This document shows positions 17,703-26,379 of a stretch of 64,000 nucleotides of DNA, piece after piece; within the stretch, counting starts at the first letter, position 1; each line of letters begins with the position of its first letter. This DNA is from Dyadobacter pollutisoli (GTDB lineage Bacteria > Bacteroidota > Bacteroidia > Cytophagales > Spirosomataceae): assembly GCF_026625565.1 (NCBI RefSeq), contig NZ_CP112998.1, positions 3,846,501 to 3,910,500 on the forward strand, in the 5' to 3' direction. Below the pieces are notes generated by a model. That model made no database searches. It was not told the DNA's origin and saw only the letters and a program-made list of their open reading frames with translations. The position numbers and the translations under genes are program-made.

Positions 17703-19277
17703 TTACCTCGTAGTATTCTCTAAAACAATCACCGAAGGCCCGTCGGTCAACCACTTCTTCCCTAGCCCAGTGGTATCACCTTGCGGTAGAAAATAGACAA
17801 ACGAGCCCAGAACCAGGTCAATGTCCCCGTCTGCATCCATGTCGCCGGCGTCCATCACTACCCATCGCCCTTTCGGCGCTTCGGGAATGGAATAATCTTC
17901 AAATTTTAGTTTTCCTTTATTTTCCAGATAAACAAAGCTCTCCTCTGGGTAGCGCAGGTAGTCAGGGAAAAACGAAATGGCGGCTATATCCAGGTCCCCA
18001 TCCAGATCGTAATCGCGGATCATTGCTTTATACGCACCATTCAGTTGGTAGAAATATGCCTGCCTGAAATTGGATTTACCATCATTGAGAAAAATATAAA
18101 TCCCGTGATAATCCTTCAATACCGGCGTTTTGTCCGCATTGTCCCCACAGACGTACACGATATCATCAAAACCGTCCTTATTGAAATCTGCCAGCTGAAT
18201 GTATTGCGATCCATTCAGCGGCAAAAAGGACAGTAACCGTTTCTCCTGAAACTTTCCGAACCCCTGGTTTTCATACAAAAAAACACCCTCATCACCCTGC
18301 GCCATAAGCACATATATATCCGGCAAACCATCCTGATTTGCATCCTTAATGACGGCCGTAATGGCACCTGGCTTGTCACGCAGCGTCCTCTTGTCATAAC
18401 CACCTTTCCCATTGTTTTGATACCATGCCAGTTGACCTGTTTCGTTGCCAAACTCACAGGCTACTATATCCTCGAAGCCATCTTTATTCAGATCCCCGTA
18501 AACCATAGAAACAGGCCGTCGCAAATTTGAAACAGGAACATCGGCAGGTTTGTATCCGGACGTTTGTCCACTTTTCAAAAATCGTTGCAAGGTACCATCA
18601 GCTGCATCAGTCGGGAACACGCCCCTACCAACCATTGTCAGGTACAATTCATTGCCTTTTTCGTAAAAATCAATGGGTGTTGATTGCAACTGAATGCTGT
18701 AATTTTCTTTGAGCTCAGGAGTAAGAAAGGTCAGGACATTGCGCCTGTTTTTCGCGTCACCGTATACGACACCCCGGTTATCAGGCAGGATTTTGACCAT
18801 GCTAGTCAATGCAGGCCGGTTGTTAAATGATGCTTCTTTGTATTTGAAATGCTTTAAACCAATCCTGATTTTACTTTTCCGTAGCGGAGGTGCAATCGTG
18901 TCAGGCGCATTGTCGAGGTAGTATTTCTCTATTTTGACCCAATCCTCCTTCGCCAAAACCGATGTTTCCGGGAAGATCCCCGCATTACGTACGACATCGC
19001 CACTGATACCGGCGTCGAACAAACTGTCGGGCCTGAACCCGCCGCTGTATACGCCCATCCGGTGCCCCATCGCAGGAAGCACATCCCGCCAGCTCGCTTT
19101 CGTCAACAGGTCAGGTTTCACAAAAGCATGGCAGCGGCTGCAATGCGCGATCGACAGTTCCTTTCCTGACAGCCCCGAAGCCGGCGGCTCTTTTAATTCA
19201 ACTTTTTCATTTTGCTTTTTGGCCGTACATGAGATCAGGAAGTGTAGTACAATGCAGAAAGCGATAAGTTGTCTCAT
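17703..19277 (-). CDS. c-type cytochrome fused to FG-GAP/VCBS repeats, lipoprotein
   Basis: The start at 19277 (MRQLIAFC) gives a lipoprotein signal ending ISC at residue 17; an in-frame start 30 bases upstream adds only a leader. One haem motif CSRCH (46-50) lies in a small cytochrome-like domain that continues to about residue 130. The rest is a seven-bladed-propeller type array with DLNKDGFEDIV, DANQDGLPDIY, DFNKDGFDDIV, DYDLDGDLDIA and DMDADGDIDLV calcium loops. Protein 524 aa. It lacks the ASPIC/UnbV domain found in the longer FG-GAP protein at 45.3 kb. It probably binds a sugar or protein at the surface while handling electrons; no substrate can be named. Confidence 0.85.
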   Translation of the reverse strand: MRQLIAFCIVLHFLISCTAKKQNEKVELKEPPASGLSGKELSIAHCSRCHAFVKPDLLTKASWRDVLPAMGHRMGVYSGGFRPDSLFDAGISGDVVRNAGIFPETSVLAKEDWVKIEKYYLDNAPDTIAPPLRKSKIRIGLKHFKYKEASFNNRPALTSMVKILPDNRGVVYGDAKNRRNVLTFLTPELKENYSIQLQSTPIDFYEKGNELYLTMVGRGVFPTDAADGTLQRFLKSGQTSGYKPADVPVSNLRRPVSMVYGDLNKDGFEDIVACEFGNETGQLAWYQNNGKGGYDKRTLRDKPGAITAVIKDANQDGLPDIYVLMAQGDEGVFLYENQGFGKFQEKRLLSFLPLNGSQYIQLADFNKDGFDDIVYVCGDNADKTPVLKDYHGIYIFLNDGKSNFRQAYFYQLNGAYKAMIRDYDLDGDLDIAAISFFPDYLRYPEESFVYLENKGKLKFEDYSIPEAPKGRWVVMDAGDMDADGDIDLVLGSFVYFLPQGDTTGLGKKWLTDGPSVIVLENTTR

Positions 19278-19470
19278 ATAAAGCAGCGAATTCGGAGGAT
19301 TAGGCAAATGACGCAGGTCGCACCCGAAAATGGAAGAAGTTCTCCAATATTTTTTAAGGATAATAAATAATTTGGCAGGTTATAGGCTAATATTCAGCCG
19401 TTTCCGACTAGATATTGTATCTTAAATCCAGGAAAGAAAAGTATCGGACAAATGCCGCCCCCCCTCGAAC

Positions 19471-21813
19471 ATGAAAGTAAAAATTCAGGACGTTTCCGGC
19501 TTTCAGTCCCTGGGGCTGACGATTGATGTTGCGATCTCATTTATGCCTTTTATGCGGTTTGTTGAGCAGCGTGCCGCAGAAGAAATTACACCAAAGGCGT
19601 TTATTTATAAACAGATACTGGCGTACTTTCAGGAGCATAGCATTCCTCAAACCGACATTCCGCTAGACGACATTCACCTGTACGAGGGCTTTCTTGAACA
19701 CATTTACGCATGCCTGTCGCCCGTGCACAAATCTGAGAAAAAACTGGTGTGGGGGCTTAGTCTTCCGCTCAATCCCAGAATTTTTTACGGGACAGATCTT
19801 TTGTACGATATGCTGGAACAAAAGCCTGAGGACGCTGATCAATACATTAATAAAAAGGCTCCGGCAGAATTTTTTAAAGAAAGGCTACATATTATCTATA
19901 CACTCATTTTGGAGCGCCTTTACAACTTTAAAGTTCCTGCCAGAATCCGGCAATATTACGCATGGACCAACCCGGAAACCGGCCTAAGGCGTTATTTTGA
20001 GGCAAATGTCAATACAGATTTCGTAGATATCACACCAAAGGACGAGCTACCTGTTCTCGATTTCGCTGAACTTTACGCTCGGTTTGCAAAGGAAAACGGA
20101 CAACTATTGCTCGAAAATGTGCTTCCGCTCAGCTTGTTCAGGTTTCGGGGTTTTGCGGTATTGAGTGTTTCTGATGTTACCAGTAAAATGGCCGTTGAAA
20201 ATATCAGGAAAGTAAGGCTCAACCGGGTTCCCGGCCAGGAAAACGAACGGTATAAAAACATCATCGAATCGCTGAAAACGCTCGTTCAGAACAACCGGAT
20301 CGAGTTTGATCTTTTTCCTTTTTTGAGAGTCAATAACAAGGCGGTTTACGGCCACGAGACCACCGGAACCGGCATAATGTCAAAAGTATGGGGTGAAAAT
20401 CAGGTTACCAGCGAGGTATTTACCCGGCAGGCAGAAAGCTATTTTGCACGCCCAATTTCTTTTTTCTCGGCTGACATTGCCGGCGAAAAAGAAATGCGGA
20501 TTACGTTTTTGGAGCCATTCCGAAACCTGGGGGTACAATCATTGGCGCTTTTGCCCGTTTTTTCCGATGAAACTGTGGTGGGTGTTTTGTGCATGCATAC
20601 CTGGCAGGGTGAAGTTTTCGACGAAAAAACCCTGTCGCGGCTGGAACCGGCCTTTGATCCGATCGCCCAGCTCCTTCAAATCTACATTGATGAATTTAAT
20701 CTGGAATTAGAGAACATTATCAAAGAAAGGTTTACCTCTTTGCAGCCCTCCGTTCAATGGAAATTCAATGAAGCTGCGTGGCTCGTTTTGCACCAGAAAA
20801 AGAAACATCACCATGTCGAAACGCAAACCATCTGTTTCAATGATGTTTACCCGCTTTATGGTGCCATAGACATCCGGAATTCCACTACGGAGCGAAACCT
20901 TGCGACCCGTAAAGACCTTCAATTTCACCTGGAAGTGCTGGATAATACATTGAACACCCTTCTTGCCTGGGACGATTCTTCGCTGATGCTGGAACTCTGT
21001 TATAACTGCCGAAAATGGCAGCAGACGCTCGGCTCCGACCATTGGAGCAATGTCGGGGAAAACAACCTGAACAACTTCCTCAACCATGAGACCAAGGATT
21101 ACCTTCTTCATTTGTCTCAATATCAACCCGAAACACAGGACGTAATCAATAGGTATCTTGAAGTTGTACAATCAGAAACCGGAGAAGTTTTCGCCAATCG
21201 CAAAGCACTCGAACATTCGATGCATCTGATCAACGATGCAGTTAATACCTATTTTGAATCCGAAAAAGAAAAGCTGCAGCAACCCTATCCCTGCTATTTC
21301 GAAAAGTTTCGAACTGATGGAGTCGAGTATGACATATATATAGGTCAATCCATCAGCCCGGATAAACATTTTAATCATTTTCACCTCAAAAACCTGCGTC
21401 TCTGGCAGCTCTCGTCGATGATAGCGGTAGCAAAAATGACGCATTCGCTCCAATCAGAAATGTCGAAAGTGTTGCAGACCACCCAGCTCATTTTCATTCA
21501 TAACAGCCCAATCGACATTAGTTTCAGGCCCGATGAAAGAAAATTTGACGTGGAGGGAGCGTACAATATCCGGTATCAAATGATCAAAAAGCGAATAGAC
21601 AAAGCCCACATTCGCGGTACCGGAGAACGACTGACGCAACCAGACAAAATTGCCCTGATCTTCCTCGAAAAAAAGGATGTAGAGGATTACCTACCTTTTA
21701 TCCAATACCTACAGGAAACAAATGCCATCTCACAAGAAGTGGAAGAACTGGCCCTGGAAGATTTGCAGGGGCTAAGTGGGTTGCAGGCGTTGCGGTTTGG
21801 GTTGGTTTATTAG
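19471..21813 (+). CDS. GAF-domain protein, 780 aa
   Basis: Cytoplasmic protein of a Bacteroidota-wide family without known function. No signal peptide or membrane segment seen. A GAF-like domain is visible around residues 330-410 (MRITFLEPFRNLGVQSLALLPVF...VVGVLCMHTW). It is followed near residue 465 by FNDVYPLYGAIDIRNSTTERN, a segment like the metal-binding start of nucleotide cyclase or GGDEF-like folds, but the rest of such a domain is not evident. The first 250 residues are unfamiliar. It stands alone with its own upstream region; a small-molecule sensor is likely. Confidence 0.8.
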   Translation: MKVKIQDVSGFQSLGLTIDVAISFMPFMRFVEQRAAEEITPKAFIYKQILAYFQEHSIPQTDIPLDDIHLYEGFLEHIYACLSPVHKSEKKLVWGLSLPLNPRIFYGTDLLYDMLEQKPEDADQYINKKAPAEFFKERLHIIYTLILERLYNFKVPARIRQYYAWTNPETGLRRYFEANVNTDFVDITPKDELPVLDFAELYARFAKENGQLLLENVLPLSLFRFRGFAVLSVSDVTSKMAVENIRKVRLNRVPGQENERYKNIIESLKTLVQNNRIEFDLFPFLRVNNKAVYGHETTGTGIMSKVWGENQVTSEVFTRQAESYFARPISFFSADIAGEKEMRITFLEPFRNLGVQSLALLPVFSDETVVGVLCMHTWQGEVFDEKTLSRLEPAFDPIAQLLQIYIDEFNLELENIIKERFTSLQPSVQWKFNEAAWLVLHQKKKHHHVETQTICFNDVYPLYGAIDIRNSTTERNLATRKDLQFHLEVLDNTLNTLLAWDDSSLMLELCYNCRKWQQTLGSDHWSNVGENNLNNFLNHETKDYLLHLSQYQPETQDVINRYLEVVQSETGEVFANRKALEHSMHLINDAVNTYFESEKEKLQQPYPCYFEKFRTDGVEYDIYIGQSISPDKHFNHFHLKNLRLWQLSSMIAVAKMTHSLQSEMSKVLQTTQLIFIHNSPIDISFRPDERKFDVEGAYNIRYQMIKKRIDKAHIRGTGERLTQPDKIALIFLEKKDVEDYLPFIQYLQETNAISQEVEELALEDLQGLSGLQALRFGLVY

Positions 21814-21987
21814 GTTTTGTAAATCTAAATTAACCTTTAAAAACCCCATTACTACCGCAGAATCATTCTCCCTATCTGCTATACTTTATAGATAAGTAAA
21901 TCCTGCTACTTTCAACTTATCAGTCACACAATTCTTGTAGTATCCACGCACTTCGTCTGTGATCAGACATATCATTGAACCCTGTCC

Positions 21988-22392
21988 ATGAACAATAATT
22001 ATCTCAAAAGGCACGAGGAGAGTCTCAGATCCTCGGAGTTGCTCATTTACAATCACGCCCATTACTGCAACAGTATTCATTGCTCCTATTACTCTGTTTT
22101 TCAGTATTTACTGCATTTTCATAAAGTCAGGGATTCACGGATATTTAGGAACAGAGATAAACTGACAGGTACTGGCTCCCATGATTTGATCATAAGTGCT
22201 ACCTTTGATATTCTGTTTGCAATAGACCGCATTAAAGCCGGTTACTTTAATAGAGAAATGGGCAAGTTGAAAGCGGAACGAGTGATCGCCGATTACAGGG
22301 ACCAGTTTATCGATCAAACTAGAAGCATTGTGGCATACGAGATGGCAAAAAACCTCACTTCAATTCTTTCCGAAACAGTAAAAATTAAATGA
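21988..22392 (+). CDS. HEPN-domain-like protein, 134 aa
   Basis: All-alpha small protein. Seen: AHYCNSIHCSYYSVFQYLLHF, like the first HEPN helices that carry a YxxxF-type pattern, and KAERVIADYRDQF, matching the R..ADY segment of HEPN proteins. A clear catalytic R-x4-6-H pair is not evident, so nuclease activity is uncertain. It is one base ahead of the next gene, so the two form an operon, which suits a toxin-antitoxin or HEPN-partner pair. The ATG at 21988 has only a weak ribosome site. Confidence 0.7.
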   Translation: MNNNYLKRHEESLRSSELLIYNHAHYCNSIHCSYYSVFQYLLHFHKVRDSRIFRNRDKLTGTGSHDLIISATFDILFAIDRIKAGYFNREMGKLKAERVIADYRDQFIDQTRSIVAYEMAKNLTSILSETVKIK

Positions 22393-22393
22393 C

Positions 22394-22744
22394 ATGAAAA
22401 AAGAAAATAAGCTGGTTGTCAAACTCCTTGATGCTCTTGCTGCAAAGCATAGCCACATGTCATTTTTATATGGTTATGACGAAAGTTTAAATCAACATAT
22501 CATAGAAGTTGCGCCGACCGAAAGCTATGAAAATGAACAGTATTTGCTGGACGAGGCTAATGCTACCGCGGAATTTTTATCGAATTTCCCTCATCAGGGA
22601 ATATTGTTTATTAGCAACGACCCTTATCTAAAAGTTGCCGAGCCGATTTACAATTCTGCGGCAAATGTTCGTAAAGTGAAGCTAAAAAGATCTGCAAGCC
22701 TGGGCATTTTTCAGGGAAATTCCGGTAAGGGTTTGGCAAAGTAA
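22394..22744 (+). CDS. Partner of the HEPN-like protein, 116 aa, unknown
   Basis: Not recognised. An alpha/beta pattern is visible: a helix at residues 5-18, strand MSFLYGYDE, a helix YLLDEANATAEFLSNF, strand GILFISND, and a basic tail (VRKVKLKRSASLG). No nucleotidyltransferase GSxxxG motif is seen, so it is not a standard MNT antitoxin. Its start is one base after the HEPN-like stop, so translation is coupled. The last 34 bases overlap the opposing 95-aa gene tail to tail. Confidence 0.65.
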   Translation: MKKENKLVVKLLDALAAKHSHMSFLYGYDESLNQHIIEVAPTESYENEQYLLDEANATAEFLSNFPHQGILFISNDPYLKVAEPIYNSAANVRKVKLKRSASLGIFQGNSGKGLAK

Positions 22745-22998
22745 CCAACCCTAACCCCCTCCTCCTCCAAACAAAACCTCAAAAACCCCTTCGCCGACAC
22801 CTCCGAATAATCATCCACAAAAAACCTCGCCGACTTTTCGTCTGAAAACCGGACAACCCGCTCTAACATCGGTTCCGTGCCGGACGAGCTGATTACGAAC
22901 GCGGTTATACGTACGATTTCCTCGCCTTCTTCATTCCGGTCACGGTGAAGACATACTTCGGTTTGCGTTTCAGGCAGTAGGATGATTTTGAAATTCAT
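22711..22998 (-). CDS. Hypothetical protein, 95 aa
   Basis: Small acidic protein starting at ATG 22998, with a strand-rich first half (MNFKIILLPETQTEVCLHRD, then IVRITAFVIS) and a helix around KSARFFVDDYSE. No family recognised. The 3' end overlaps the HEPN partner gene by 34 bases, convergent. Ordinary codon use supports coding, but the function is open. Confidence 0.55.
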   Translation of the reverse strand: MNFKIILLPETQTEVCLHRDRNEEGEEIVRITAFVISSSGTEPMLERVVRFSDEKSARFFVDDYSEVSAKGFLRFCLEEEGVRVGYFAKPLPEFP

Positions 22999-23148
22999 GT
23001 GCGTGTAGTTTTATTATATTTACAATAATCGAGTCAGAAGTGATTGGATAGTCAAATTTATGAAACTTTTGGAACAAATACGAATCATTAGGTTAAATAT
23101 TTTCCTTATAGTTTCACCCATACCCAGAATGGAAAAATTTCTTTGCTG

Positions 23149-23484
23149 ATGATTGAAAACACACGCATTCTTGCAATACTTAAAGCACACCATTTGTCCC
23201 AAACCTCACTTGGGAAAATGTTTCAATTGTCACATTCGAAAATGAGCAAAGTTATGGCTGGTGAGCAAACTCTTCCAGCCGAAGCAGTTGGTAAACTAAT
23301 TAAAGAATTTGGCATTCATCCACACTGGCTTTTTGGCTACGAAGGAAATTCGGACGAGGTAATGTACATGAAAGATCTTGTCCCCAAAAGTGAGGTAGAA
23401 AAGCGCGATAAGGTCATTCAGGAATTAAAGAATGAATTAGGAGAAGTTTACAAGCAACTGGCCGAAGAGCGCCGGAGCAAATAA
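23149..23484 (+). CDS. XRE-type helix-turn-helix protein with C-terminal coiled coil, 111 aa
   Basis: DNA-binding domain at residues 1-65: LKAHHLSQTSLGKMFQLSHSKMSKVMAGEQTLPAEAVGKLIKEF is a Cro/cI-type HTH, followed by HPHWLFGYEG, the usual end of such domains. A charged heptad segment (SEVEKRDKVIQELKNELGEV) follows and should mediate dimerisation. I use the ATG at 23149; a TTG two codons earlier is possible. Orphan regulator with no adjacent toxin-like gene in its own direction. Confidence 0.8.
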   Translation: MIENTRILAILKAHHLSQTSLGKMFQLSHSKMSKVMAGEQTLPAEAVGKLIKEFGIHPHWLFGYEGNSDEVMYMKDLVPKSEVEKRDKVIQELKNELGEVYKQLAEERRSK

Positions 23485-23570
23485 TAGTCAGGCAAATAAC
23501 AAAGTCGCCTCCCTCAAGCACAATCCCATCACCCGCCACCATACCCGCTACCGCCATCCCGATAGCGAAC

Positions 23571-23598
23571 AAAGATTGTCCGATAGCGGACAATCTTT
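23571..23598. repeat. Perfect 12-4-12 hairpin element
   Basis: AAAGATTGTCCG, ATAG, CGGACAATCTTT. A partial second copy of its core (CCGATAGCGAAC) stands just upstream at 23559-23570. No T-run follows. It is either a weak terminator after the XRE gene or a short dispersed palindromic element. Confidence 0.5.
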
Positions 23599-23679
23599 GC
23601 TGTATATTCAAAATTAATTCATTGATTATCAGAAATTTATAAGGGCTATTTTCCTTGGCAAGCTATTTTATCAGCAAAT

Positions 23680-26298
23680 ATGGAAATAATGGATACCATG
23701 AAAAAACCACCCCGTTTGGCCGAAAAATTCCTGAAATGGTTCATGGCCCCGCACCTGCTGGAAACCATTGAAGGGGATTTGCGTGAAGAATTTTACTTTC
23801 AGCTCAAATCTGTCGGTCAGCGTAAAGCCGCGCTGCGCTACTGGTGGGAAGTATTGGGATTTTTTCAGCCGCGATACATTAAAAGACAAGCCAGCCAATA
23901 TCCTTCAACCCTGTTATTTAGCCAGCCCATGATCAAAAATTACTTTAAAGTTGCCACACGCAACCTCCTGCGAAACAAAACATTGTCATTCATCAACATT
24001 CTGGGATTAGCGCTTGGAATGACGTTCGCGTTGCTCATTGGAATGTGGGTTTATTTCGAAATCAGCTTCGATACATTTAACAAAAACGCTGACCGTGTGG
24101 CTTTGGTCATGAAGCATTCGCTCATGAATGACCAGAAAAACTCATCCAGTTCGTTAATGATGCCCATTTACGATGAACTGAAAAGTAACTATCCGGAAAT
24201 CAAGCGGATATCCCGGCTCGACTGGGGAAGTGTGCACAGCCTCGTTGCTCAAAACCATAAGTTCAAAAAGGAAGGGTATTATGTAGATCCTGACTTTTTG
24301 AAAATATTCACCTATCCGGTCATCAAAGGCAACATTGAAACTGCATTAACCGAACCTAACTCCATCGTACTAACCGAATCACTTTCAAAAGCCATGTTCG
24401 GCGCCGTGGACCCGGTGGGCAAGGTGATCCGCATTGATAACAAATTCGACATTCAGGTTACTGCCGTGATGCAGGATGTCCCGAAAAACGCTTCATTGAG
24501 CTTTGAATTCCTGGCACCTTTTGAGTTCAGCGTTCAGAACAATCCGGATGTAAGAGAGTCCAAAACACGCTGGAATAACAGTTTTATCGGTGTCGTTCTT
24601 GAAATAAAAGAAGGCATATCGATGGATGCCCTTTCCAAAAAAATCGCCCCGATTCCGGCCAACAAAGACAACTATATCAAAGTCCAGACGCTTTCATTGT
24701 ACCCTATGCCGAGGTGGCATTTGTACGACGATTTCAAAGACTGGGTGAATGTCGGCGGGCAAATTCTTTTTGTACGGCTTTTCGGGATCATCGGTGCGTT
24801 CATATTGCTGATCGCCTGTATCAATTTCATGAACCTGAGTACCGCGCGGTTTGAAAAACGGGCCAAGGAAGTGGGTATCCGCAAAGCAATAGGCTCACAA
24901 CGTCGCCAGCTCATCGTGCAATTCCTGACCGAATCGATGCTGACTGCGTTTCTGGCTTTTGCACTTTCGCTTGCATTAATCTGGCTGCTATTACCTTTTC
25001 TTCAAGATCTTGGATTTGAAAATATCCAGGTAGATTTTGAAAATGTATCGCTCTGGGCGGCAGTACTGGCAATTTGCCTGCTTACCGGCTTGCTGGCGGG
25101 CAGCTATCCGGCGTTATATCTTTCGTCCTTTTTACCTGTCAAAGTATTAAAAGGGATATTGCAGCAGGGAAGCGGCACCGTCACATTTCGGAAAACGCTG
25201 GTCGTCTCGCAATTCTTCATATCCATTGTCCTCATTATCGGTACCGTTGTTATTTTCCAACAAATCACCCATGTCAGAAACCGCTCCATTGGCTACAATC
25301 CCAACAATCTGATTGCGCTGGACGCTAGCGGCGATCTTGTTAAAAGTTATGAGGCCCTTAAATACGACCTTTTAAACACAGGCTACATTGCCTCGGTGGC
25401 CAAAGCATCCAGTGCCATGACTTGGATCAACAACGATTTTACGCATTTCAGCTGGGAAGGAAAAGACCCGGCGAGCTCCGTAAGCATCAATGTGGTGATG
25501 ACCGACTGGGACTATGAAAAAACAACAGGATTACAATTTATTGCCGGCCGCGCTTTCGACAAACGTTATGCCACGGACTCTACGGCGGTGATTCTCAATG
25601 AATCGGCATTGAAACTGATCGGATATAAAGACCCAATTGGCAAAACGATGAAACTAGGCGATCAGGTTTTGACCATCATCGGGGTCACGAAGAATGTGTT
25701 AATGCAAAACCCTTTTAGTCTTGTCAAACCCGGGGTTATCCTGTTCAATGGCGGTAATGTCAACGCAATCCTCGTCCGGCTGAAAGATCAGGCCGATTTG
25801 CCGAAGGCTATCGCAGCCATGCAGCCCATTGTCGACAAATACAATCCTTCGCTGCCATTTGAATACCAGTTTGCTGATGAAGAATTCGGCAAGAAGTTCC
25901 GCGTAGCAAATCAGGTGGCCAAGCTTTCGGGGATCTTTGCCTGCCTGGGAATTTTCATTTCATGCCTCGGCTTATTCGGATTGGCCATGTTCATGGCCGA
26001 ACGCAGGTCAAAAGAGGTGACTATCCGCAAGGTATTGGGCGCCACGGTGGCGAATTTGTGGCTGCTTTTGTCGGGAGAATTTATCTGGCTGGTTGGCATA
26101 GCCTGTGTGCTCGCAGCTCCCCTAACCTTTTGGCTGATGACTAAATGGCTTCAAACCTATGAATACCGCATTGAAGTACAATGGTGGATCATTCCGGCTG
26201 CGGCTATTATGGCAATGCTGATCGCCCTGATAACGGTAAGCTTTCAGGCGATCAAAGCGGCGTACCTGAACCCGGCAAAGACATTGCGTTCTGAATAA
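23680..26298 (+). CDS. FtsX-like ABC transporter permease with N-terminal prefix domain
   Basis: MacB-type permease, 872 aa. Order: a cytosolic permease-prefix domain (RLAEKFLKWFMAPHLLETIEGDLREEF, about 10-85), a first membrane helix (about 105-130), a periplasmic MacB_PCD domain, three FtsX-type helices around residues 360-480, then a second copy of periplasmic and FtsX helices at the C-terminus (FACLGIFISCLGLFGLAMF and on). GIRKAIGSQRRQLIVQFLTES and TIRKVLGAT are the conserved coupling segments of each FtsX half. No ATPase gene is adjacent, as is usual for this large Bacteroidota family; probably involved in antimicrobial-peptide or lipoprotein handling. Confidence 0.92.
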   Translation: MEIMDTMKKPPRLAEKFLKWFMAPHLLETIEGDLREEFYFQLKSVGQRKAALRYWWEVLGFFQPRYIKRQASQYPSTLLFSQPMIKNYFKVATRNLLRNKTLSFINILGLALGMTFALLIGMWVYFEISFDTFNKNADRVALVMKHSLMNDQKNSSSSLMMPIYDELKSNYPEIKRISRLDWGSVHSLVAQNHKFKKEGYYVDPDFLKIFTYPVIKGNIETALTEPNSIVLTESLSKAMFGAVDPVGKVIRIDNKFDIQVTAVMQDVPKNASLSFEFLAPFEFSVQNNPDVRESKTRWNNSFIGVVLEIKEGISMDALSKKIAPIPANKDNYIKVQTLSLYPMPRWHLYDDFKDWVNVGGQILFVRLFGIIGAFILLIACINFMNLSTARFEKRAKEVGIRKAIGSQRRQLIVQFLTESMLTAFLAFALSLALIWLLLPFLQDLGFENIQVDFENVSLWAAVLAICLLTGLLAGSYPALYLSSFLPVKVLKGILQQGSGTVTFRKTLVVSQFFISIVLIIGTVVIFQQITHVRNRSIGYNPNNLIALDASGDLVKSYEALKYDLLNTGYIASVAKASSAMTWINNDFTHFSWEGKDPASSVSINVVMTDWDYEKTTGLQFIAGRAFDKRYATDSTAVILNESALKLIGYKDPIGKTMKLGDQVLTIIGVTKNVLMQNPFSLVKPGVILFNGGNVNAILVRLKDQADLPKAIAAMQPIVDKYNPSLPFEYQFADEEFGKKFRVANQVAKLSGIFACLGIFISCLGLFGLAMFMAERRSKEVTIRKVLGATVANLWLLLSGEFIWLVGIACVLAAPLTFWLMTKWLQTYEYRIEVQWWIIPAAAIMAMLIALITVSFQAIKAAYLNPAKTLRSE

Positions 26299-26379
26299 AA
26301 GAGAAATACGAGTAGCGAACCGCTGCATAACTTCCTGACCATAAGTGCCTGATTCACCGGAAAATAAACTAGCTTACCG

